Shown here: piece after piece, positions 8,874-17,297 of the stretch
Numbering within the stretch: position 1 is the stretch's first letter
Layout of the letters: each line of letters begins with the position of its first letter
Assembly: GCA_963744255.1 (NCBI GenBank)
Contig: CAVUSZ010000024.1
Coordinates: forward strand, 84,064-148,063
Direction of reading: 5' to 3'
Length of the DNA stretch: 64,000 nucleotides
DNA from: DATEDA01 sp963744255
Lineage (GTDB): Bacteria > Pseudomonadota > Gammaproteobacteria > Burkholderiales > SG8-39
Position numbers and translations under genes: made by a program
Notes under the pieces: generated by a model
Databases searched by the model: none
What the model saw: the letters and a program-made list of their open reading frames with translations, nothing else
Told to the model about the DNA's origin: nothing

Positions 8874-10760
8874 TCAAACGCTTCCGCGCCACGGCGAGCG
8901 GGCCTCCCAATCGCCCAGCTGCTCCGCGGGGATCGGCGCACTGATGCAGTAGCCCTGGGCGACATCGCAGCCGAGGCCCGCGAGCCGGTCCCAGACCGCC
9001 TGATTCTCCACCCCTTCTGCGACCACCTTCAGATCCAGATCGTGCGCGAGATCGATCGTCGAGCGCACGATGACGGCCGAATCTTTGTTCGTGACCATGG
9101 TGGAGACGAACGCCTGGTCTACCTTGATGTCGTCGATCGGCAGCTTCTGCAGATACGCGAGGGACGAATAGCCGGTTCCGAAATCGTCGATGAACAGCTC
9201 GACATCGAGCCGTTTCAGCCGTCGGAGGGTCTCGAGCGAGCCAGCCGGATCCTCCATCACGGCGCTCTCGGTCAGCTCGAACTGGATCGAGTCCGGGCTG
9301 GCGCCCCAGGTGGCGAACGATCCACTGATGCGGTCGAGCAGCCTCGGATCGTGCAGATCGCGCGCCGAGAGGTTGACCGCGAGGGGCACCTTCAGCCCCC
9401 GCTGGCGCAGGGCGTATCCCTGTTGCAGCGCCGCGTCGAGCACCCAGTAGGTGAGCGGCGTGATCAGGCCTGCAGATTCAGCGAGCTTGATGAATTCGCC
9501 GGGGTTGACCATGCCGTGCCGCGGGTGGTTCCACCGCACGAGCGCCTCGGCACCGCACAGCGAGCGCGAAGCGATATGGATCTTGGGCTGGCAATACAGC
9601 ACGAGCTCGTCGTTCTCGATGGCTTGCCGCAGATCGCCCATGAGTGCGAGGCGCCGCGCGTTGTCCGTGTCGGCGACGCCGCTGTACACCGCGTAACCGG
9701 CGCCCGAGCGCTTCGCCTGATACAGCGCAACGCTCGCCCGACGCATCAGGATGTCGGCGGTGGTGCCGTGCCCCGGATAGAGCGTGATGCCGATGCTTGT
9801 CCGCACGTCGAGCATGACTCCGGCGAGCTCGACCGGCTCGTAGATCACGACCTGGATCTTTTGCGCCAGCTGCTTCGCCTGCTCGGCGCCGCCCGCGAGC
9901 AGGACTGCGAATTCATCTTCGCCGACGCGCGCGACATTCATCGCTGGTCCGGCTGCCGCGACCAGGCGGGCGGCGACCTGCTGCAACAGCAGGTCGCCTT
10001 CGCGGTACCCCAGGACCTCGTTGATCTCCCGGAAGCGCCCTCCCTCCACGTAGAGCAGCGCCAGCGGTCGATTTCTCTGCCTCGCTTCCTCGATCGCCTG
10101 TTCGAGCTGCATCCGCAGCTGAACGCGATTGGGCAGCCCCGTCAGCGCGTCGAAGTACGCCATGCGCCGGATCGTCTCCTCGGCTTCTTTCGCCCGCGCG
10201 CTGGCGCGCAGCGCGGCGATGCCGTAGCCGAGATCGTTCGCCGCTTCGCCGAGGAGCCCGACTTCTCCGGCGTCGAACGCGTCCGGTTCCGGCGCGAAGA
10301 TCGTCAACGTGCCGAAGATCTCGCCGCCGACGGGGATCGGCAGTGCGATGACCGATGCGTAGCCGCGCGCGAGGCAGTCCTCGCGCCAGACCGCGGCGCG
10401 AGGCTCCGTGAGCATGTCGCGGATCACGCTGGGCATGCCGGTGCGGACCGCGTGACCGCTCGGACCCCGTCCCCGCTCGGTGTCCGCCCAGGTGAGTTGG
10501 AGTGCGTCGAGGAATTCCCTCTCGATCCCGGCCCAGGCGATCGGCCGGAGCGACTTCGCGTCGTCGCGCTCGGCGCGAGTCCCGAACGCCACGCGATAGC
10601 CCGCTTCCTCGACGACGATGCGGCAGACCTCCTTGATGAGCGTTTCTTCGTCCGCGGCGTGGTGCTGTGCGCGGTTGACTGCGCTGCTCGTCCGCAGCGC
10701 CCGGTTCAGGCGTTGCAGTTCGGCCGCCGTATGGTCAGCCGCTAACCTGGAAGCTTCCAT
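8874..10760 (-). CDS. GAF-GGDEF-EAL cyclic-di-GMP signalling protein
   Basis: 628 residues without a signal peptide. Residues ~40-185 look like a GAF sensor domain and ~205-360 like a GGDEF domain. The latter is altered: the signature is GEDEF and the usual metal-binding LDxD strand reads YVEGGRF, so cyclase activity is doubtful. The EAL domain (~375-615) looks complete, with AEALVRW, NLSARDL, FELTES, IDDFGTGYSS, IKVDQAF and AEGVEN. The likely output is c-di-GMP hydrolysis, modulated by the GAF domain and possibly by GTP binding to the degenerate GGDEF. ATG 10760 is the first start; an internal start cannot be excluded. Confidence 0.85.
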   Translation of the reverse strand: MEASRLAADHTAAELQRLNRALRTSSAVNRAQHHAADEETLIKEVCRIVVEEAGYRVAFGTRAERDDAKSLRPIAWAGIEREFLDALQLTWADTERGRGPSGHAVRTGMPSVIRDMLTEPRAAVWREDCLARGYASVIALPIPVGGEIFGTLTIFAPEPDAFDAGEVGLLGEAANDLGYGIAALRASARAKEAEETIRRMAYFDALTGLPNRVQLRMQLEQAIEEARQRNRPLALLYVEGGRFREINEVLGYREGDLLLQQVAARLVAAAGPAMNVARVGEDEFAVLLAGGAEQAKQLAQKIQVVIYEPVELAGVMLDVRTSIGITLYPGHGTTADILMRRASVALYQAKRSGAGYAVYSGVADTDNARRLALMGDLRQAIENDELVLYCQPKIHIASRSLCGAEALVRWNHPRHGMVNPGEFIKLAESAGLITPLTYWVLDAALQQGYALRQRGLKVPLAVNLSARDLHDPRLLDRISGSFATWGASPDSIQFELTESAVMEDPAGSLETLRRLKRLDVELFIDDFGTGYSSLAYLQKLPIDDIKVDQAFVSTMVTNKDSAVIVRSTIDLAHDLDLKVVAEGVENQAVWDRLAGLGCDVAQGYCISAPIPAEQLGDWEARSPWRGSV

Positions 10761-10881
10761 GCCCGCCCCCCGCTTGGTGCGGCGTTCGCCCTATCCGCAT
10801 AGTAGCGCCGGAACAGGGAACCGGGGCCTGTGGAGATCGATACGCTGCTCGCGCCCGCGGAGCGCTCAAACCGCGCGCGCG

Positions 10882-11964
10882 TCAGCGGCCCGGGTTCGCG
10901 GCAGGCTGGAGGATCTCGCGGTGATGCGCCATCAACGCGTCGAAGACGAGCTTGCGGCCGTCGGCATCCAGCTCGGCCTCCATCGCGACCGCGAGCTTCT
11001 TGAGCAGCCCGGGGAGCACGCCGACGAGCTTCGCGCGCTCCGCCGGATCGGGCTTGGGCTTCAGGCTCCAGGCCAGCTCCTGCGTCGTTGTGGCCACCTG
11101 CTGCCACGTTGCGCCGCCGGCGGCGTGCGCGCGTGCGACTACGCGGACCCACGTCTGGCTGAAGAAGAGATCGAGCATCGGCGGCAGGGTCGTGTCAGCG
11201 ACCACGGCCGCGATCGCCTTCTCCGCCGCGGCGAGGGCGGCGGCCGACGGCTCGTCGCTTGCCCGCGCTCCGGGCGCTGCGCTCGCGACGGGCGCTTCGC
11301 GCTGACCCGCAGCCGGCGCGATGCCCAGTCCGGCGAGTGCTCGGTTCGCGTTCCGATACATCTCGCGCACCGGCTCCGGCAGCCGTTTCTCCAGCTCGCC
11401 GCGGATCGCCTTCATCGCCCGGCCCTCGATCTTGAGCGCCGAGAATCCGGCGTAGACGCCACGGGCGATCGGCAGCGGGCCGAGCGGGTTATCGCCGTCG
11501 CCGAGCGCGTCGCGCCGGAACATCGCGGCGACGCGCGCCGACAGCTCGGTCAACTCCGCGTTCGCATGCTCCTTGAATCTCACCGCGAGCTTGCCGACCG
11601 CGACCTCGTTCTCCAGGACGTTCGTCTTCATCATCGCGAGCTGGTCGCGTCCCGGGCTGCTGACCGGGGGCGCCGCGCCCTGGAGTGCCTTCGCATACGC
11701 CTCGAACGAGTCGCCGTACTCCTTGCGAAAGGCGGCAAGGAAGGCCTCGCGATCGCCGTTCAGCCGCGCCGACGCCTGCGCGCACTGGTCGCGTTCGTCG
11801 CGGTCGCGGCTCTGGCGACCGAGCTGGTCGAGCTGGCCGGCGAGCGCCTCGAGCAGCGGCTCGAGCTGTTTGCACAGCTCCCGCTCCACCGCGCCGCGGC
11901 ACTGGCTGAGAAAGCTCTCTTGTCGATCGGCTGGGGGGACAGATTCTCCCCTGGCCGCCACCAT
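10882..11964 (-). CDS. DUF1631-like protein
   Basis: About 360 residues, alanine- and arginine-rich and helical. The N-terminal part (CRGAVERELCKQLEPLLEAL), MMKTNVLENEVAV and GDNPLGPLPIARGVYAGF, and the C-terminal WSLKPKPDPAERAKLVGVL with LLKKLAVAMEAELD resemble the DUF1631 family of betaproteobacteria. That family is usually near twice as long, so this may be a shortened member. Function unknown. ATG 11964 is chosen; a TTG at 12009 would add 15 residues. Neither has a good ribosome site. Confidence 0.55.
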   Translation of the reverse strand: MVAARGESVPPADRQESFLSQCRGAVERELCKQLEPLLEALAGQLDQLGRQSRDRDERDQCAQASARLNGDREAFLAAFRKEYGDSFEAYAKALQGAAPPVSSPGRDQLAMMKTNVLENEVAVGKLAVRFKEHANAELTELSARVAAMFRRDALGDGDNPLGPLPIARGVYAGFSALKIEGRAMKAIRGELEKRLPEPVREMYRNANRALAGLGIAPAAGQREAPVASAAPGARASDEPSAAALAAAEKAIAAVVADTTLPPMLDLFFSQTWVRVVARAHAAGGATWQQVATTTQELAWSLKPKPDPAERAKLVGVLPGLLKKLAVAMEAELDADGRKLVFDALMAHHREILQPAANPGR

Positions 11965-12193
11965 TGATGCAGGCGCGGCATAAGTGCCGCATCCTTCGCG
12001 GCGGTCCAAGGCGACTGTACGACGACGAGCGGCCCCGGACTAAGGGAACTTGCCGCAGGGATGCACCGCGGCGCAGAATTTCGCGCGGCGCAGCGGCTTC
12101 AGCCGGGCTCGAAGGGCGGCGCCGACCACGTCGTCCGAGCGAATGATCTTCATCGCTCAGGCGGAGGCAAAGATACCGATTGCAGGCGGAGCG

Positions 12194-13639
12194 ATGCAAT
12201 ACCGATCCCTTAAAATCGCCCTGGTGAACAAGCCCGCGAAGCCCGCTGAGACCGAAAGCCCGAACGAGCGGCAGGGCCGGGTGCGCGCGTTCTGGAACTG
12301 GCTGACGCGGACGGGCGAGGCGCGCGGCGCGCAGCCGCTCTCGGGCACCGATCTCAGGCTCACGCGCACGACCTTCCGCGAGTGCCTCGCCGGTACCGGC
12401 GGCGAGGCCTCCGCAAGGCAGCGGGTCGCTTCGCTCGCGGCGCTCTACCGCGTCCTCAACGACGAGGGCCGGAAGTCGTTCCTGCGGCTGCTCGCCGAGG
12501 AGTTCGGCCCCGACGAAGCGGCGGTGAACCGGACAATCCAGGCGTACCTCGAGGCGCAAGGCGCCGACCGCCGCCTCGCGGAGTCGCAACTGCGCCTTGC
12601 GCTCGGGAGCCCGCGCATCCGCATCGTCAAGCAATTCAACCTGCTCCCCGACGGCGTGAAGTTCCTGGTCGACCTGCGCGCCGACGTGCTGCGGTACCTG
12701 AAGGAGGAACCGCAGCTCGAGGTGGTCGAAGAGGAGCTCGCCTCGCTCTTCTCGAGCTGGTTCGACATCGGCAACCTCGAGCTCCGCCGCATCAGCTGGA
12801 GCTCGCCCGCGGCACTGCTGGAGAGGCTGATCGCCTACGAGGCGGTGCACGAGATCCGCTCGTGGACCGATCTTCGCAACCGGCTCGACTCGGACCGGCG
12901 CTGCTACGCGTTCTTCCACCCGCGCATGCCCGACGAGCCGCTGATCTTCGTCGAGATCGCGCTCGGCAAGGACATGGCGGACAACATCCATGGGCTGCTC
13001 GACGAAACCGCGCCGGCGTTCGATCCGCACGCGGCGCAGGCCGCGGTCTTCTACTCGATCTCCAACACGCAGGTCGGCCTCAAGGGTGTGTCCTTCGGCG
13101 GGTTCCTGATCAAGCGCGTCGCCGAGATGCTCGCCGCCGACTTCCCGAAGCTCAAGGTATTCGCGACGCTGTCGCCGGTGCCCGGCTTCCGGCGCTGGCT
13201 GGACGAGGAGGCGAAGAAGAAGGCGCCCGATTTCTTCGGCCGGCAGGAGCGCGAGCGGCTGTGCGAGGAGGCCGACGCGAGGGACCCCCACGAGGCACTC
13301 GGGCAGCTCCTGCTCCGCGGCTTCGCGGCCGAGGCGCATCCGCCGGAATCGGTGAAGGCGACGCTGACCCGCCTCTGCGCACACTACCTCGTCGAGACGA
13401 AGGAGGACGACCGTCCGCTGGACCCGGTCGCGCGCTTCCACCTCGGCAACGGCGCGCGGCTCGACCGCATCAACTGGCTCGCCGACACCAGCCCGCGCGG
13501 GATCAAGCAATCGGCGGGGCTGATGGTGAACTACCTCTACAAGCTCGACGAGATCGAAAGCAACCATGAGGCGTTCGAGCGGGAAGGAAGAGTGATCATC
13601 AGCGATGCGGTAAAGCGCTTGTTGCGCAAACCGAGCTGA
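12194..13639 (+). CDS. Malonyl-CoA decarboxylase (copy 1)
   Basis: 481 residues from ATG 12194, preceded by GGCGGAG; a GTG at 12224 is an alternative start. An N-terminal helical domain (to ~residue 190) is followed by the acetyltransferase-like catalytic domain with EAVHEIRSWTDL, CYAFFHPRMPDEPLIFVE, the serine loop YSISNTQVGLKGVSFG and the catalytic histidine motif FHLGNGARLDRINW. It converts malonyl-CoA to acetyl-CoA and CO2. It stands alone, divergent from the DUF1631-like gene, whereas the second copy (48079-49434) is next to a malonyl-CoA synthetase. It may manage cytoplasmic malonyl-CoA rather than malonate growth. Confidence 0.88.
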   Translation: MQYRSLKIALVNKPAKPAETESPNERQGRVRAFWNWLTRTGEARGAQPLSGTDLRLTRTTFRECLAGTGGEASARQRVASLAALYRVLNDEGRKSFLRLLAEEFGPDEAAVNRTIQAYLEAQGADRRLAESQLRLALGSPRIRIVKQFNLLPDGVKFLVDLRADVLRYLKEEPQLEVVEEELASLFSSWFDIGNLELRRISWSSPAALLERLIAYEAVHEIRSWTDLRNRLDSDRRCYAFFHPRMPDEPLIFVEIALGKDMADNIHGLLDETAPAFDPHAAQAAVFYSISNTQVGLKGVSFGGFLIKRVAEMLAADFPKLKVFATLSPVPGFRRWLDEEAKKKAPDFFGRQERERLCEEADARDPHEALGQLLLRGFAAEAHPPESVKATLTRLCAHYLVETKEDDRPLDPVARFHLGNGARLDRINWLADTSPRGIKQSAGLMVNYLYKLDEIESNHEAFEREGRVIISDAVKRLLRKPS

Positions 13640-14045
13640 CGCTCGAACGGGTGTGCGGATCGGAACACATCCGGCAGGGCTGCGGTGCGAGTTCCAGAGT
13701 AGTCGAAATAACCGAGGCGGGCGCATCGGCGCATGCGTCGATGTCCCCTTCCATCGACGATGACGCGATCGTCGATATGGACGCGACGACCTCAGGAAGA
13801 CGACCGACGAGCGGTGCGTTGCGTTGGAGCTGACCAGCCGACCGCTTGGAAGTACCTGCATTCGAGCGCCACCGGCGATCGCGCGACGCGGCGGCGGCTC
13901 ATGCGTTCCGCGAGGCCGTCATCCGCGAGGCCGGACGCGCCGCCTCGCCGAGCCCGGTCGGACGCCGCTGAGGTGCGTTCCATCGCGTCCTGAGTTCGAA
14001 GGTGGCGACGTTGGCGACGACTGTTCCGGGTCCGCGGACCGCGGT
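13640..14045. other. Gene-free spacer
   Basis: About 400 bases between the convergent malonyl-CoA decarboxylase and protease-like genes. Short reading frames here show no recognisable protein. A ten-base CGCGAGGCCG unit occurs twice around 13910-13940. No clear terminator hairpin with a T-run was seen. Confidence 0.5.
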
Positions 14046-15017
14046 TCAGTGCAGTTGCGGCTTCTTCAGGAAATCGCCGCGGTCGGCCGCGCGCAGCTTC
14101 ACGCGCGAGGTCGAGCCCTCGCGCGCGAATGTCATCGGCACCTCGGTTCCGGGCGGACCCAGGCTCCAGACCTTGCGGAAGAGCTGCGCGAGGGCTGGAC
14201 ACGCGTTCGCCGCCACCTCGAGCACGAGATCGCCCACCTGCACCGAGGCGCGCGCCGCCGGTCCGCCGTCCGCGACGCCCGCCACCACCAGGCGCTCCCA
14301 CCTCGGTCGTGTACATGCCGAGCCACGGCCGCGCCGGGCGCTTCGCGCGCCCGAGGGTCATCATGTCCGCGAGGATCGGCTCGAGGAGATCGATCGGCAC
14401 GATCATGTTGCCCTGCACCTGGTCCGCGCCGACCTGCTCCTGGACGAGCAGGGAGCCGATGCCGAGCAGCCTCCCGTCTTGGCTGATCAACGCCGCGCCG
14501 CCCCACTGCGGGTGCGCGGGCCGCGTGAACAGCGCCTCGTCGAGCACATACTCCCAGTAGCCGGCGAACTCGCGCTTCGCGAACAACCGCGCGTCGAGCG
14601 CGTGCTCGCGGCCGCCGTGCCCAGCCACGACCACCGTATCGCCGACCCGGGCATCGGCCGCGGAGCCGCGCGCGATCGACGCGCGCCGAGCGGACCCAGC
14701 GGCTGCACGAGTCCGAAGCCGGTTGCCTGGTCGTAGGCGAGCGGATAGCCGGCCACCGCGGCGCCCCGGTTCGTGGTGAGCCAGACCGCGCTCGCCTCGG
14801 TTATGAGGTAGCCGATCGTGAGCACCAGCCCGTCGCCGCCGATGACAACGCCGTTGCCGACGCGCTCGGTGCCGAGGATCGACGCGGTGAACGCGTCTTC
14901 CGGGACCTCCGCCCGCACCAGGACGAGCGCATCGAGCGCGGCGTCGAGGTCGAAGCGCAAGTCCTCGGCGCTCGGCTGGAGGTTCGACGGGAAGGCCCAC
15001 TCGCTCGATTCGGCCAT
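14046..15017 (-). pseudogene. Trypsin-like/PDZ (HtrA-type) protein lacking the catalytic triad, two frameshifts
   Basis: About 323 residues after repair of compensating shifts near 14690 and 14290. The N-terminal half has the HtrA-like barrel: NGVVIGGDGLVLTIGYL, YDQATGFGLVQPLG and HPQWGGAALISQDGRLLGIG. At these points active members have a histidine (TNAHV), an aspartate and GNSGG. Here the His is absent (TIGYL) and the Ser is replaced (QWGGAAL), so the domain should not cleave peptides. A C-terminal PDZ domain follows (LVVAGVADGGPAA, VGDLVLEVA). No signal peptide is evident. Probably a scaffolding or peptide-binding pseudoprotease. It is divergent from the Bug/FAH operon. Confidence 0.65.
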
Positions 15018-15088
15018 ACCGCACTCTAGCCCGGACTGTGCGCCGGCGGGAAGTCCCGTGGCCGCTCCGGAGCGGGGAGAATCGCGCA

Positions 15089-15094
15089 TAAAAT
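15089..15094 (+). promoter_or_regulatory. Possible -10 element of the Bug/FAH operon
   Basis: TAAAAT lies in the divergent spacer, ahead of the IS630 insertion point. No convincing -35 was found at the right distance. If it is the native promoter, the insertion now separates it from the receptor gene by about 1.2 kb. Confidence 0.3.
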
Positions 15095-15113
15095 CGCGGG
15101 CGCTGCTAGTGTA

Positions 15114-15139
15114 GTGTCCAACAAATAACTGGACAATTG
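15114..15139 (+). repeat. IS630 left terminal inverted repeat
   Basis: Begins GTGTCCAAC and ends with CTGGACAATTG. It pairs with 16286-16311 with mismatches at two internal positions and at the innermost base. Confidence 0.8.
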
Positions 15140-15153
15140 ATGGGGCTGGAGCT

Positions 15154-16287
15154 ATGCTGGAAGGGATGCCTCGTTCGCATGCCGTGCTTGTTCTGAGCGA
15201 GCCTGAGCGTCAGCAGCTCGAGCAGTGGCGTTCGGCGTTCGGCACGCCGCAGCAGGTGGTATTGCGCAGCCAGATCGTGTTGGCGGCCGCCGAAGGTCAG
15301 TCCGATGGGGCGATCGCGCAAGGGCCTGGCAGTCAATCGCAAGACGGTGATGTTGTGGCGCGAGCGCTTTGTCGAGGCGGGGCTGGAGGGGTTGTGGGAA
15401 GTGGCGCCGGGGCGGGGTCGCAAACCGCGCTATTCGGCCGAGAAGATCCAGCGCATTGTCGAGGCGACGCTGCAGAGCAAGCCCCAGGCATGACCCACTG
15501 GAGTTGCCGCACCATGGCTGCGCATCAGGGGGTGAGCAAGTCGACCATCCAGAGCATCTGGCACAGCCACCACTTGCAGCCGCATCGGGTGCAAGGCTTC
15601 AAGCTCTCGCGGGATGTGAAGTTCCTGGAGAAGCTCACCGATGTGGTGGGCCTGTATCTGAATCCGCCGCAGCAGGCGCTGGTGCTGTGCGTCGATGAGA
15701 AGAGCCAGATTCAGGCGCTGGATCGCACGCAGCCGGGCTTGCCGTTGAAGCGGGGCCGTTGCGGCACGATGACTCACGACTACAAGCGCAACGGCACCAC
15801 GAGCTTGTTTGCCGCGCTGGAGCTGTTGCAGGGGCGGGTGATCGGACAATGCTACGAGCGGCATCGTCACCAGGAGTTCTTGCGCTTCCTGCGGCGCCTC
15901 GACCAGGAGTTTCCGGGCGAGATCGCCCTGCACTTGGTCATGGACAACTACGGCACCCACACCCATCCGAAAGTGCAGGCGTGGTTGCGGCGCCACCCGC
16001 GTTTTGTCCCCCATTTCGTGCCCACCAGTTCCAGTTGGCTCAACCTGGTCGAGCGCTGGTTCGGCGAACTCACCGCCAAGCGCATCCGCCGCGGCTCCTT
16101 CGGTAGCGTGGAGGAGTTGCAGCAGGCCATCGAGGAGTTCTTGAGCGCCTGGAACAAGGCTCCCAAGCCGTTTGTCTGGACCGCAACCGTCGCCTCGATC
16201 GTCGAGAAACTCTCACGCTGCCGGCGCACTCTGGAGCAGATCAAGCCTGGTTGCACCGCTCCTCGCTCTCGAAAGCAACGCCAATGA
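15154..16287 (+). pseudogene. IS630-family transposase, two compensating frameshifts
   Basis: The DDE residues are intact in one frame: LCVDEKSQIQALDR (first Asp), LVMDNYGTHTHPK (second Asp) and WLNLVERWFGEL (Glu). The N-terminal helix-turn-helix region is broken: between about 15320 and 15490 the real sequence (LAVNRKTVMLWRERFVEAGL, then YSAEKIQRIVEATLQSKPQA) is in another frame. Length, about 377 codons, is slightly long for the family. If the shifts are real the enzyme is dead; if they are sequencing errors the element could be active, as its ends look fresh. Confidence 0.8.
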
Positions 16288-16311
16288 ATTGTCCAGTTAA
16301 TTCTTGGACAC
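16286..16311 (-). repeat. IS630 right terminal inverted repeat
   Basis: Inverted partner of 15114-15139. It overlaps the last two bases of the transposase frame (stop at 16285-16287) and ends next to the TA duplication. Confidence 0.8.
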
Positions 16312-16317
16312 TACAAC
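16289..16317 (+). promoter_or_regulatory. Possible hybrid promoter across the IS/host junction
   Basis: TTGTCC inside the right repeat and TACAAC spanning the TA duplication and host sequence are spaced 17 bases apart, each matching four of six consensus positions. Such outward promoters are known at ends of several IS families. Whether this one works is speculation from spacing alone. Confidence 0.25.
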
Positions 16318-16331
16318 GACAAGGAGGAGGC

Positions 16332-17297
16332 ATGAGACCCGTTGCATTGCTGGCCGTGGTCGCCGCGTCGGTTCTGGGCGCCGCCGCGCAGGCGCAGCCC
16401 TATCCGAACCGCCCGATCACGATGGTCGTGCCGTTCCCGCCGGGCGGAATCGCGGACATCACCGGGCGGCCGCTCGCGGTCGCGATGGCGAAGACGCTGG
16501 GCCAGAACGTCGTCGTCGAGAACAAGGCCGGCGCGGGCGGGGCAGTCGGGCACGCCTATGTCGCGAAGGCGAAGCCCGACGGCTACACGATCATGACCGC
16601 GCTCTCGTCGATCGTCGTCATCCCGGAAGCGGACAAGGTGAACGGCCGGCCGGCGGCCTACCAGATGAGCGAGTTCACCCCGATCGCGCTCGTCTCGGCC
16701 GACCCGACGATCCTGCTCGTTCCCGCCGACGCTCCCTGGAAGACGCTGCATGAGCTGATCGACGACGCGCGGTCGCGGCCCGGCAAGATCAGCTACGCCT
16801 CGTCCGGCGTGTACGGGACGATCCATACGTGTTTCGAGATGCTCGCGCAGGCCGCGAACGTGAAGTTCCTGCACGTGCCGTACAAGGGCGGCGGCCCGGC
16901 GATGGTCGCGCTGCTCGCCGGCGAGACGAACCTCGGCGCACAGTCACCCGGCGTGTCCAACGCGCACATCAAGGCGGGGAAGATCCGTGTGCTCGGCTCG
17001 TGGGCGGCGAGCCGCACGGCGGCGCTCCCCGACGTCCCGACGATGAAGGAGCAGGGCTTCGACGTGGAGTTCTACATCTGGGCCGGGTTGTTCGCGCCGG
17101 CGGGCCTGCCGCCCGACGTGGCCGCGCGGATTCGGGCGTCGGTCCGCGAGGCGGTCCAGGACCCGGAATTCAAGAGCGCGATGGCCAACGTCAACACGCC
17201 CGTCAACTTCCTGGAAGGCGCCGAGTTCGACCGGTTCCTCGACACCGACACGAAGCGGTTGGCGGCGGTGGTGCAGAAGATGGGGAGAACGGAATGA
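16332..17297 (+). CDS. Bug/TctC-family periplasmic solute-binding protein
   Basis: 321 residues. A signal peptide (residues 1-21, ending AAAQAQ) is followed by YPNRPITMVVPFPPGG, the usual start of the mature Bug fold, then VENKAGAGGAVG, KPDGYTI and LHVPYKGGGPAMVALLAGE. Bug proteins bind carboxylates in the periplasm, normally for a tripartite tricarboxylate transporter, but no TctA or TctB gene is nearby, which is common for orphan members. ATG 16332 has AAGGAGGAGG upstream. It overlaps the downstream FAH gene by ATGA, so ligand and hydrolase are probably linked. An IS630 copy sits directly upstream. Confidence 0.9.
   Translation: MRPVALLAVVAASVLGAAAQAQPYPNRPITMVVPFPPGGIADITGRPLAVAMAKTLGQNVVVENKAGAGGAVGHAYVAKAKPDGYTIMTALSSIVVIPEADKVNGRPAAYQMSEFTPIALVSADPTILLVPADAPWKTLHELIDDARSRPGKISYASSGVYGTIHTCFEMLAQAANVKFLHVPYKGGGPAMVALLAGETNLGAQSPGVSNAHIKAGKIRVLGSWAASRTAALPDVPTMKEQGFDVEFYIWAGLFAPAGLPPDVAARIRASVREAVQDPEFKSAMANVNTPVNFLEGAEFDRFLDTDTKRLAAVVQKMGRTE

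Larger units (their letters stand above)
15112..16313 (+). mobile_element. IS630-family insertion sequence
   Basis: About 1.2 kb, bounded by TA dinucleotides at 15112-15113 and 16312-16313, the target duplication expected for IS630. Terminal inverted repeats of 26 bases just inside them match at all but two positions. One transposase gene fills the interior. Insertion is in the leader of the Bug receptor gene: the right end lies 18 bases before its ATG and leaves its AAGGAGGAGG ribosome site untouched. Confidence 0.85.

Noticed and set aside
8628..10745. Long open frame on the plus strand opposite the GGDEF-EAL gene
   Set aside because: Arg/His/Asp-rich sequence with no domain; a mirror of the strongly supported minus-strand gene in GC-rich DNA.
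12382..13569. Second long plus-strand frame inside malonyl-CoA decarboxylase 1
   Set aside because: Same-strand shadow; the other frame has all family motifs.
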